64,000 bases of DNA from Chara braunii (taxonomy: Eukaryota; Streptophyta; Charophyceae; Charales; Characeae): NCBI GenBank assembly GCA_003427395.1, contig BFEA01000702.1, forward strand, positions 350,362 to 414,361, read 5' to 3'. Under the pieces are notes generated by a model, which was not told the origin of the DNA, made no database searches, and worked only from the letters and a program-made list of their open reading frames with translations. Shown piece by piece: positions 51,343 to 60,658 of the stretch (positions are counted from its first letter, which is position 1; every line of letters begins with the position of its first letter). Both the position numbers and the translations under genes were made by a program.

Positions 51343-51605
51343 ATAAGGAAGTAACAGGGAGCATGCGGGGAGCTGGCAGGGAAATCCCGTTCGCTGGGTA
51401 CGTCACGAAGTGTGCTGTGAAGGCAGGAGTCAAGGAATCAATTTGCTCATTTCAGCGGATGACCGTAATGGAGGAAATGGACCATGACATAATCCTCGGG
51501 AGGCCGTGGTGCGCGAACGTAGAGATGATAGGCATGCACTTGCACGATGGCTCATACATGATAGACATAGAGGATCCCGTGACCGGCCAGGGAGAGCTCC
51601 TTTGA
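51180..51605 (+). pseudogene. Element B aspartic protease
   Basis: Starts in the gag frame with KLSFHALSVGKLKVQIGS and the active-site motif LIDGGAE (Asp-Gly-Gly in place of Asp-Ser/Thr-Gly). After a frameshift near 51,340 it continues in the 51,339-51,605 frame with GREIPFAGYVTKCAVKAGV and MDHDIILGRPW, the second conserved protease block (I-L-G-R-P-W). It ends with TGA at 51,603, and the same frame then continues into 51,642-52,136. The protease fold is recognisable but broken. Confidence 0.8.
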
Positions 51606-51641
51606 CTCCTTGGAATAGGAGGAGACCCCCCGAAGGAAAAA

Positions 51642-52136
51642 TTGGCAACATGGTCGCCGTCGTTCGAGGATAGCACGCGAAAAGGGGCTTTCGCACGGAT
51701 GGAGGTTATGAGAGAAAAGGTAGAAATCATGATTGAGGAAGCATTCAACAAGAAGGAATGGATCAAAATGGGCCTGCCCCAGAAGAAGAGGAGGCAGGAG
51801 GACGAAGTCCTAGGTGTTATGGTAGCAGAAAAGGAGTCCGAAGTCGAACTTGGTGCTAGCCTGCCCAAGCAAAAAGAAGTACGCATAGACATGTCAGAAG
51901 TCGCACTCGAGATCCCCGATCTGTTACAACTCATCAAAGCCCTCAGATACCACAAGGTAGGGGTGGACTCAGCAGCCTTGGTCAAGTTCGAAGGAGAGGT
52001 GCAAAGGGGGTATTGCCTGAATGGAAAACTAGTTTGTATTCAACCACGAGTCGTAGAGGCGACGAGTGCGATTCCGACCGTTCATTTTTTAGGAGAAAGA
52101 TCCCGGAAGGAAGTGTTCGAAAGTACAAGCCGGTAG
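51642..52136 (+). pseudogene. Element B protease-RT linker
   Basis: A 164-codon charged, helix-rich frame (MEVMREKVEIMIEEAF, LPQKKRRQEDEVL, then LLQLIKALRYHKVGVDSAALVKFEGEVQ). It lies between protease and RT in the same frame as the second protease half. No separate domain is recognised. It ends shortly after the RT linker frame opens at 52,013. Confidence 0.5.
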
Positions 52137-52984
52137 GGAAGAAAGAAAAATCGGTCTCGATCCTGCTAGAGACATCAAAGGAAGAGGCTATGGAGAATGA
52201 GGAAGAGGTCCTTCGAGTGATCCAAGAAAGAAGGGCGACAGAGGGACATCGGATACCAGATGAGGTAGCTGACACAATGAAGATAGGGATAGACGGGTTC
52301 TTAAGGGAAGAGGAAACCCGCCTGATCAAAAGGACCTGCCAAGAGTTTCACCTGGTATTTGCCTTTAGTGATCACCAGAAGGGACGACTGGATGCAAAGC
52401 TGATCCCTCCGGTCAAAATCCATGCGGTAGTACATGAGTGATGGAATGACAAGGGGCAGTCCTATGAATTTGGGATAGCAAGAGAAGTAACAGACCTCCT
52501 TCGAGCAAAGATGAACTCCTTCGTTGCGGAGCCTACGGCGTCGCCATACACAAACCGGTGGTTCGTCTTTCGGAAACCTAACAAGACACTAAGGTGGATT
52601 CAGGACCTGCAAAAGTTGAATGCGGTAACCATCCGGGATGCTGGCTCGCTACCTCAGGCTGACTTATTAGCAGAATCGCACGCCGGACGGAGCATTTACT
52701 CCCTGATAGCTCTGTACTCAGAATACGACCAACTTCCATTCGATGTTTGGGACAGGCTGTACACCGCTATGCACACCCTCGTAGGCCAGCTACAGATGCA
52801 AATGACCCCTATTAGATTCACAAACACGGTGGCCGAAGCGCAATGCAGGATGCTCGCCGTGGCCGGGGATATGTTCCCGGAAAAATGTGAGCCTTACATC
52901 GATGACAATTCGATCAAAGGCGCACAGGGGAAGGACGTGACGAAAGTCCGCCGGGGATCCGAAGTTTTGTGTGGGACCACTTGA
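52013..52984 (+). pseudogene. Element B reverse transcriptase, fingers and palm
   Basis: Frame 52,013-52,441 leads in with REEETRLIKRTCQEFHLVF and PVKIHAVVHE. After one TGA (52,439) the same frame gives SPYTNRWFVFRKPNKTLRWI, QDLQKLNAVTIRDAGSLPQ, motif A as LIALYSEYDQLP and motif C as YIDDNSIKG. The motif A catalytic Asp is replaced by Ala (GCT at 52,709-52,711), while both motif C Asp residues (52,901-52,906) remain. The frame is lost near 52,960. Together the missing Asp, the stop and the frameshift make this RT non-functional. Confidence 0.9.
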
Positions 52985-53952
52985 ACGACATTAAGGACTT
53001 ACTCCGCAGGTTCCTAGTATATAACATTACGGCTAGTGGACCAAAGAGTATCCTAGCAGTACTGGAAGTAACTATACTAGAATTTCGTTGCGGTGCGTAC
53101 GGAAGGAAACCAGATCCGGCAAAGACCGATAAGATATCACAGTGGCCGACACCACTGCGCACGACGACGGAGGCAAGGGCATTCCTAGGCGTAGTTGGAT
53201 TTTGGAGGATCTTCATTAAGAATTTTGCCAAGATTGCTGAGCCTACCCGGGCTATTATCAGGGAGGAAGGGAGCATGGACTGGACTGAGGAGCGAGAAGG
53301 AGTTGTCCAAAAGCTCAAGGACATATTAACGTCTGAGACAGTCGCCCTGTTCGCGCCTTGTTTTAATGACGAGGTAGGACGACCCTTCATCCTAGAGACG
53401 GATGGAGGACCTTTGGCCGAAGGAGGTGTGTTGATTCAAAGGGATGAGGGAGGAAAAAAGAGGTTAATTAGGTTTGAACGTAGAACCCTTAACTCCGCAG
53501 AGCGGCGGTACTCTCAGTTCAAGAAGAAGGTCCTAGCCATCTTACACTGTCTTAAGACTTTTCAGGCCTACCTGTTTGGGAGGCGATTCATCCTCAGGAT
53601 CGATCCGACGAATGTTGCAGGGGCCTTAAAGAATTACAGGCCTATAGATCCGACAGTGGGGAGATGGGTAGGATTTATCTGGCAGTTGAATTATAAGATC
53701 GAACGGATTGTGAAAATTAGGAACAAGGTTGATGGGTTGAGCCGGGTGTGCATCACTCCCGAAGGGGTGGAGGATGCGGAGCCCATAGATGCGTTCCTCG
53801 AATACGAAGGAGGAACTCTTGCGGTGGATAACGAAATGATGAGCGAAGAATGCATATCGGAAGAACTATTGATCCAGACTTTGGAGAAGGCAGCACCTGC
53901 CGTAGTAGCAGAACTTAGAGAAGGACCAGTCACCACTCGAGGACGCAAATAA
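52969..53952 (+). CDS. Element B RT thumb/connection and RNase H
   Basis: A 327-codon frame. It begins with DHLNDIKDLLRRFLVYNITA, then the connection region (RAFLGVVGFWRIFIKNFAKIAEPT). RNase H: first Asp in PFILETDGGPLAEGGVL, then RTLNSAERRYSQFKKKVLAIL, where element A has KKEVLGEL, so the catalytic Glu is Lys here (AAG 53,527-53,529). RFILRIDPTNVAGAL and DPTVGRWVGFIWQLNY follow, with the closing NKVDGLSRV motif. A C-terminal tether of about 70 residues (CITPEGVEDAEPIDAF..) ends at TAA 53,950. Frameshifted relative to the RT frame upstream. Confidence 0.9.
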   Translation: MWDHLNDIKDLLRRFLVYNITASGPKSILAVLEVTILEFRCGAYGRKPDPAKTDKISQWPTPLRTTTEARAFLGVVGFWRIFIKNFAKIAEPTRAIIREEGSMDWTEEREGVVQKLKDILTSETVALFAPCFNDEVGRPFILETDGGPLAEGGVLIQRDEGGKKRLIRFERRTLNSAERRYSQFKKKVLAILHCLKTFQAYLFGRRFILRIDPTNVAGALKNYRPIDPTVGRWVGFIWQLNYKIERIVKIRNKVDGLSRVCITPEGVEDAEPIDAFLEYEGGTLAVDNEMMSEECISEELLIQTLEKAAPAVVAELREGPVTTRGRK

Positions 53953-55455
53953 AAAAATGACTCGTGGGGAGCGATAGTAGGACCGGAAGAGGAGCTAATA
54001 GCAATGGCAGTCGAAGGAGGCCGGGAAGCAGTGATGAGCTTAGTGNAATCTTGGGAAAGGAAANAGNTACAATGNGTGGTAAATCNGATGCANGAAGAAA
54101 AGGGAGAGAGTAAGAAAGGAGAGGAGTTTTTCTATGTCCAATCATACGAAGGGCTCTTTCGGNAGATCGGNCTGTTNNTGGTAGGAAACAAACAACCTAC
54201 GGAAGTNAGTATNAAAGCAAGAGAAGAAGCCGAAAGGTACGTCCTAAGGGGCGGGCACTTGTTCCGAAGGGAGGAAGGTGCTATGCCCAGAAGGGTTGTA
54301 TGCGGAAGATCAAGGCAAGTAGACATTATCCAGGCAATGCACGATGGGTTGGCGGGAGGTCATCGGTCGTCCAAAGAAACACTTGCAAAGATAACGCCAC
54401 TCTATTATTGGCCAGGCATGGCAGGCATGGTCGCCATATACTGCCAGACTTGCCTTATTTGCCAAGAACGAAGCTCGGTGCGAGTCTTCGAGCCGCTTAG
54501 ACCAACGCGGGTGTTAGGGCCGGGACATCTGGTCCACCTCGACCTTGCGGTCATGCCTGTATCAACGGATAGGTACAAGTATATCCTGGATGCGCGAGAC
54601 AACTTGAGTGGGTTCGGGGAGGCAGTCGCCCTCAAGAAGAAGACAGGGAGGAGTGTGACAGACTGGATAAAAAATTTCTAATTGAGGCATCCGTTCGTCA
54701 GAAGGTTTATAGCAAACAATGGGACGGAATTTGTGAACCAAGAGGTATTGGGGATGCTTAAGAGACTCTGCGTACCGATCAAACTCATCGAGCCGTATCA
54801 TCCTGAGGCCAATGCACCTGTGGAAAGGGGGCACCGAACCTTGAAGAACACGATTGCAAAGCTTGCAGCGGACCATCTGGGGAACTGGCCTAGGTATCTT
54901 AAGCAGGCTGTCTTTGCAGAGAATATGACCCCTAAAAGGACAACAGGATGTATCCAGGCAGAGCTTTGGTATGAAAGAGAGATCGACTTTCATGTGGAAG
55001 CCTTGGTACCTACCTGGAATAGGTTAGATGATGATCCGCGAATGACCACCGAAGAGTTAATCGAGGCAAGATGTCAACAAATCCTTAAGAATGAGGAGGT
55101 CATGAAAGACATCGCCAACTGGGTACTGGACAGCAGAATGAGGGACAAAACAAGGTGGAACCAAGTTAAGAATGTCAGAAAGGAGCCACTCCAAGTGGGA
55201 GAGATTGTATTGCTAAGGAACTCGACACTAGAAAGTACTTGGTCGAGACAACTGGGAAAGAGGTTTAAAGGCCCCTACCGGGTCGCCAAGCGGGTGGGAC
55301 TGAATACCTTCGAACTGGAAGATTTGGATGGAACTGGATTGAAAGGGTTTTTCCCTAGGCAGCGTTTGGTCAGGTTTATGAGTCGAGACCCGGTAGAACA
55401 GTGGCTTCAGGAGGCCGAAGATAAGGAAACTGAGGAGCCTCAAGCTAAGGACTGA
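53953..55455 (+). pseudogene. Element B integrase
   Basis: One frame interrupted by TAA at 54,679. N-terminal YVLRGGHLFRRE; zinc-binding MHDGLAGGHRSSK and CQTCLICQ; first catalytic Asp in VHLDLAVMP (54,541-54,543); the second is Asn in IANNGTEF (AAC 54,715-54,717, where Asp is expected); catalytic Glu in NAPVERGHRTL (54,823-54,825). C-terminal GPY-type block RFKGPYRVAKRVG, then FPRQRLVRFM. No chromodomain. n bases occur at 54,045-54,215. The integrase is catalytically dead by two independent lesions. In position and architecture it equals the element A enzyme (11,676-12,866). Confidence 0.92.
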
Positions 55456-55626
55456 CCACAACCTTGGCCACACTATGGGTTGTCTCTGACCATGTTCATG
55501 GGACTGTTATTTTTTGGGGTTTGGCTTGGACTGACTGAGGTTGAAAGACAGAATGACTTGGGGGGTTGCAATATCTGGCTTGTGTGACAATGGGAAGGAG
55601 ATGTCTGGGGCATTGTACCATAGTTT

Positions 55627-56727
55627 TTGACGGGAAAAAAATGGGGTCATCGCAAACGGCGCATTTGCATGTACAATAGGGGCATGCTGCAAAGGACGTT
55701 GGTAGCATTCTGGGAAAAGGGAAGGGGACTACCTACCAGATTGGGGGAACCGGTGCATAAGGAACATTGCGGGTGTTGTCTTGTTATACAGGATCTAAAA
55801 AGAAAAGAAAAGATGAAATTCGGCAACAAAAACGACAGCGGGCCGATCAACGGGCCTACCGGAGGGGAGGAAGCAGGACCGAGCCAAGGAAGGAGGGCGA
55901 CAAAGAGAAAGTTGTACATAGGACTCATGGGTGGGCCAGTGTTAGGCAGGGGTGGAAAAAAATGCTTGTGTAAGAAACTCTTACCCCTCTGCAAGGGAGA
56001 AGGCATTAAAATCTTGTCTGACAGTGAGGGAGAGAAGGAAAGGGCAGAAGTGGAATAAAGAGGCAGTGCGGATAGGGGGGATAAGATTCAGGTCCCTGAC
56101 GAGGAAGGAGCCAATAGGGGCAAATGACGTGAAGTTTTGCATGGGGAGAGCGAGGGGGGACAAGGCATGCACAACACACACGAGGAGGATGAGGAGAGAA
56201 GGGAGAGCCCGCTCGAAGGACGAAGCGGCCATGGCAATTGCGAGGGGTATGACACGAGGACAAAGATCCCTTTCACCTACGATCCGAAGAACCTTGGTGG
56301 TGGGTATAGCCCCATACAGACGGAGGACGAGGAGGACGAGGAGGAAGATGTGCGAGAAGTCATAGAAATCGGCAGCGGGGATGAGAAGGATGAAATCTCG
56401 AAGCCTAGGAAAGAGGGGCGACCTCCGATGCACCAGCCGGGCGATGGGGCTTTCAGATGGGAAGACGAGTTTGGACCAACGCCCAGTCATTGGTTTCAGC
56501 AATGGACCAATGTGATCAGNCACGAATGTATTGTTAAGACTCGGGAACTCGCAAGGGCAGGGGTGGAAGCCACACCACTGGATTTTTTTAACGAGGAAGA
56601 GTTACAGAAGATTGTAAGGATAAGGAGAGAAATCGAGACCTTTGGCCTGGGGGTTAGACAACCGACTGAGGAACAGGGTGGACCAGGAAACAAGCAAGTT
56701 GAGGCACAGGACAACNATAGGCATTAG
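55627..56727 (+). pseudogene. Acidic ORF downstream of integrase, element B
   Basis: A 367-codon frame with two in-frame stops (56,056 and near 56,125). The first part is basic (GHRKRRICMYNRG, KRKEKMKFGNKN, ATKRKLYIGLMGG). The second has acidic runs (TEDEEDEEEDVREVIEIGSG) and a better-ordered end: FRWEDEFGPTPSHWFQQW, ECIVKTRELARAGVEATPLD, FFNEEELQKIVRIRREIETFG. Position after integrase matches where env-like or other accessory ORFs sit in some Ty3/gypsy elements, but there is no signal peptide or membrane segment, so it is not env-like. No counterpart in element A. Function unknown. Confidence 0.5.
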
Positions 56728-57436
56728 ATGATTGATTGAGTGTTGGGCAAGAATCATGGTTTTTTATTTTCGATTGCAAAACATTGGAGCAGAATGTGTA
56801 CAGTATGAGTGAGCTTGCAAAGGATANGTGATGGAAGGGTGAGGTAANACTGTGTCATGATAAGATTAGAAGATAGCATATTGAGGCTACTTTTGGGTGA
56901 GTTACNTTCGAAAGTGGGTACACAAGACAAGGGCATGGGGCATGGGATGAGACCAGTTGAAAAAGGTGTATTGTGACATTTGGATGGAATGAGGATTATG
57001 CTTTTTGAGGAAAGAAATTNTGAGTACGGATTGACGAGCAGGCAAGGCATTGAATGTTGGTCAAGAGAGGTTAGGGAACCTATGGGTTAAGGGGCGTGAA
57101 GAACACTCCTTCCCTAGGAGCCTAATCCAACTGAGGCATGAATGAGTCTGANAATAGCCTAAACCTGAGTGATCAGGAAGAGTAAAAATGGAAAGAGCGC
57201 CCCTGTCTTTTTTTANGGATGAACGACCGGGTGGGCTAGTGCTGCTTGGGGTCGCGAGCCCCAACTNGAGTACTAGACGCTAAGTCGGATGTACGCATGG
57301 ATGNTACATTATTAAGAGAAATGGAAAAAAGGAAACAGCACGCAAAACAAAATTGAGATGAGATGNNCACCTTNTAACTTCTGAGACATAAATGGGATCC
57401 GTAACCTCGAGGCTCACCCCCTCGGGCACTAACATT
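56728..57436. other. Non-coding, n-sprinkled stretch
   Basis: No ORF with a motif. Isolated n bases near 56,827-57,374. Confidence 0.5.
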
Positions 57437-57633
57437 GAGAATGGAAAGGAATGACCCTAACCAGGCTGTTCGACTTGAGAATGGAAAAGAATGGCCCTAA
57501 CCAGGCTGTTCGACTTGAGAATGGAAAAGAATGGTCCTAACCAGGGTGTTCGACTTGAGAATGGAAAGGAACGGCCCTAACTAGGTTGTTCGACTTGAGA
57601 ATGGATAAGAACGACCCTAACTAGGTTGTTCGG
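57437..57633. repeat. 40-bp tandem repeat
   Basis: Five units of GAGAATGGAAAAGAATGG..CCTAACCAGGCTGTTCGACTT, starting ATGGAAA at 57,441, 57,481, 57,521, 57,561 and 57,601. Confidence 0.95.
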
Positions 57634-57750
57634 AAATGGACCCTGACAAGGGTCATTCCTTTTTAAATAGGCACTCGGATCTCCTGCATATTGGATTGAG
57701 AAAGGTTGATTGAGAAAGGTTGATTGATAATATGTTGGAATGAGCGATAA

Positions 57751-58050
57751 GATGGAAAGGGCCGGTGGGTCGGTCATTGAAATAGCCAATGGATGGATGG
57801 AAAGGTCGGTAGGTCTGTCATTGAAATAGCCAATGGATGGATGGAAGAGATGGAAAAGGGTCGGCGGGTCGGTCATTGAAATAGCCAATGGATGGATGGA
57901 AGAGATGAAAAAGGCTGGTGGGTCGGCCATTGAAATAGCCAATGGATGGATGGAAGAGATGGAAAAGGCCGGTGGGTCGGTCATTGAAATAGCCAATGGG
58001 ATGGACGGAAGAGATGGAAAAGGCCAGTGAGTCGGCCGCTGAAATTGCCA
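57751..58050. repeat. 60-bp tandem repeat
   Basis: About six units (one shortened) with GGTGGGTCGGTCATTGAAAT and AGCCAATGGATGGATGGAAG. A period of 60 bp keeps a plus-strand frame open with a 20-residue repeat (GGSVIEIANGWMEEMEKA). Probably not a gene. Confidence 0.93.
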
Positions 58051-59240
58051 AAGGGGCGGAAGAAAGATATGAATAAGAAGGATAAAATAAAAGAGGCGGA
58101 ACCTTAAAGCCAGGAGGGGTAGGGACCGTTGGGACGGTTACAAAGATTGGGTGTTGAGGAATGAAAATTGAGGATTGAATGGGCAGAAGGGTCAGTCTTG
58201 AGAAATGGTTATTGAGAGAATGACCGTCAGACCGGCCATATGGGTGACCTTGTTGATAAGAGGCTGACGGACCAGTCATGAGAATCAGCCTTGGAAATAG
58301 CATTGGATTGAATGATTGAGGATTGAATATTGCATTGCATAGTCAGGGGACCCTAGGCAACTTGAAATAGATTTGGAAATAACCTTAAAATGAATTTTCT
58401 CTTTTTCTAGTCTTTGGCCTCAGCATGAGGGGGATACCGGTGCCCGCACCGCGACCCCAAGACCTCTATCCCTGTAAGGGAAAAAGTCTCAGCGCAACCT
58501 GTTCCTCTTGTAAGAGGATGAGGGTTAAAGGACCAACGCACCTACCACTTGGATCGGTGCGGGATGTCCGGAACTGACCTCGAGAACGAGCTATGGTCGG
58601 GAAATTCAAGTTGCACCTCGTGTTGAACGCCTAAACGTCAAAGGGTGAGAGAACCAAATAGGCGAGAGAGCCATTCTTTTTCTAAGTCTCCCTAGTTCTC
58701 CCCAACCACACGCCATGCCGTTGAGGGGCGGCACGACCGCTTGGAATGGACCACGGCGGCTCGCGTTAAGTTGAGCAGCACCGTCCAGAGGGAGGAATTG
58801 GGTGTGGTACCGGGTGGAAGCCACAACCACCACGGGGCATTGACACTGCCCCGCCGGAGCATTACAACCGCTTCGGGACTAATTGCGAGGTCTTCGTAAC
58901 TGCACTCGTGGACTAATTGAGAGTCCCAACTCTCTTGAAAGGAAGAGGCCGGATCTAGAAAATTACCACTCAGGAGGAACGATTCACGAGGAACGCTTGT
59001 ACGGCTAGACGAGGCCCTGAAAGGCTTGGATTGGACCTGCCTGCCAGACGTGAGGAGGAACCTCACTATTGGTGCTCACCACGTAAGAAAAGAAAGGTCG
59101 GACCGAGTAGAAGGATGAGGCGTCGTCCGCTGAGGAGGAACTGATCACTCTTCCTTTTGTGAAGCGGATGGGCTTGTGTCCTTGACTTGCGGTTGGTGGG
59201 TCAAAGGTCTCGTGCCTTCAAGTGAGGACGAGTCGCACGA
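58051..59240. other. Element B 3' region, no recognised gene
   Basis: Non-coding sequence between the 60-bp repeat and the polypurine tract. Short ORFs only, no motif recognised. Confidence 0.5.
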
Positions 59241-59276
59241 TGAGGACATCGCATTTTGAGTCGGGGGAAGGTGTGT
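59241..59276 (+). promoter_or_regulatory. Polypurine tract and LTR start, element B (candidate)
   Basis: GATGAGGACATCGC, then GAGTCGGGGGAAGG and TGTGTCATC. The same arrangement recurs at 60,628-60,665 in front of the element C LTR, so this is very likely another 3'-LTR boundary, with the LTR beginning TGTCATC at 59,274. Confidence 0.6.
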
Positions 59277-59351
59277 CATCTACCGAAGAAAAAGCGTGCA
59301 AAAGAGAAGAATACCATGAACATAAGGATGGATGAGTAATTGACTTTGCGC

Positions 59352-59640
59352 AGGCTTGAGAAGAGGCCTAGCAAGATGTCTAGAAGAGAAACGGATGAAT
59401 AATTAACATTGTATGAGCTTGAGAAAAGGCCTGGCAAGATGTCCAGAAGAGAAAAATGGATGAGTAATTGACTTTGCACAGGCTTGAGAAAAGGCCTGGC
59501 AAGATGTCCAGAAGAGAAACGGGTAAGAAATTGACATTGCATAAGCTTGAGAAAAGGCCTGGCAAGCGACTTGTGTGATTGATTTGACATGAGCTTAAAA
59601 ATGGGCCGAGCAAGACGTCTGGAAAAGAAAAGACTCTTAT
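59352..59640. repeat. 64-bp tandem repeat
   Basis: Four units starting AG(G/C)CTTGAG at 59,352, 59,416, 59,480 and 59,544, and a shorter, diverged fifth. Confidence 0.92.
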
Positions 59641-59986
59641 GATGGACTATGTATGGATCAGAGAGAAAGACTGACAGGCTAGGAAACAAATGAGTATTTG
59701 GTTTGCATGAGTCTGAGAAAAAATCTTACAAGGTGCCTGAAAGAGAGATGCACAAGGGATGAAATGGGCAGCATGCATGAAAAAGTTAAAAATAAGCAAG
59801 GAACAAGAAAGGACAAAGAGTGATATGAATGCAAAACAAGCAGGACCCGAGGAAAGTCGGGCGAAAGGACCCGGGGGAGATGCATGTGGATTTGGCAAAG
59901 CCTCAACGTCGGGGAACGGTGAAGGGAAAATATGGATTGCACGGCCCGAAAAGTAGATTATTTTTTTATGACTCTAAGAATAATGA

Positions 59987-60502
59987 ATAAGACAAATCCA
60001 AAATGTTTTCTCAATGAAATGGGAAGACAGATTTGAGATTACAAAGCACTTAGGGGGAGTTGTGCCTGGACTCACTAATTCGAAGTGGGTATCACCACAG
60101 CAAAGACGGCGGTTGTACTGGACGAACATCCTCCTTCCGGAGCAAATGCCTGATGTTGAGTTGCATCCGAAAACTTGCCTACAATTTGTTATCAACAAAA
60201 CCGAGGCATAAAATGAGAAAACCAATTGTGTTATGACAACAAATTGTCGCCTTGGGAATAAAGTCAGCATGACTGTAGTTAAGTGCATGAAGCAAGAAGA
60301 CCTTCGTCTGCTTCATGTTACTGAAGTTGAAAGAATTATGGGCTGCCGTGCTGAGTATACAGAGTTGACTGAAGAGGAAGTTTGCACCTCAATTGAGGGG
60401 GAAAAAAAGAGGCAGAACAACGACAGAAATGAGCAACCTGGTCTAAGCTATAAAACCTTCGACTCCCCTATACCCTCCTCCACACCAAGGGGTGGAAGCT
60501 AA
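59987..60502 (+). pseudogene. DNMT3-like cytosine-5 DNA methyltransferase, C-terminal fragment
   Basis: About 170 codons in one frame with a single TAA at 60,209-60,211. WVSPQQRRRLYWTNI (from 60,086) fits the motif VIII region of C5 methyltransferases, and in DNMT3 the equivalent position reads as Val-Ser, His-Arg-x-Arg, aromatic-Trp, Asn-Leu. CVMTTNCRLGNK corresponds to the TITTRSN-type motif IX of DNMT3. LHVTEVERIMGCRAEYTEL (60,314-60,367) corresponds to the conserved E-x-E-R-x-x-G-x-x-x-x-Y-T-D/E block. The catalytic Pro-Cys (motif IV), the SAM-binding motif I and the final motif X end are not visible, so this is a truncated, inactive piece. It ends 145 bp before a polypurine tract and LTR start. 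Confidence 0.8.
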
Positions 60503-60645
60503 GGAAAAGATTGAGAGAGGAATGAGAAAAGAACGAAACGGACCCTGACAAACTAACCATCCATAACACCTCATCTCCCTCTCTCATCTATTCCCTCCAA
60601 AACTCACTCACAAGAGATTGGTGCGCGATGAGGACATCGCGAACG

Positions 60646-60658
60646 AGTGGGGGAAATG
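60646..60658 (+). promoter_or_regulatory. Polypurine tract, element C
   Basis: AGTGGGGGAAATG immediately before TGTCGGGACTGG at 60,659, the first base of the region repeated at 31,921. It primes plus-strand cDNA synthesis and fixes the orientation of element C as plus. Confidence 0.85.

Larger units (their letters stand above)
43480..59273 (+). mobile_element. Element B: degraded Ty3/gypsy retrotransposon with leader ORF array
   Basis: Gene order on the plus strand: four leader-family ORFs (43,480-48,475), gag with zinc knuckle (48,829-50,500), protease (51,2xx), RT (52,0xx-53,2xx), RNase H, integrase (to 55,455), acidic 3' ORF (55,627-56,727), three minisatellites' worth of non-coding sequence and a polypurine tract (59,263-59,271). 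Related to element A in pol but clearly diverged. LTRs were not identified, so the outer limits are approximate. Confidence 0.8.
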
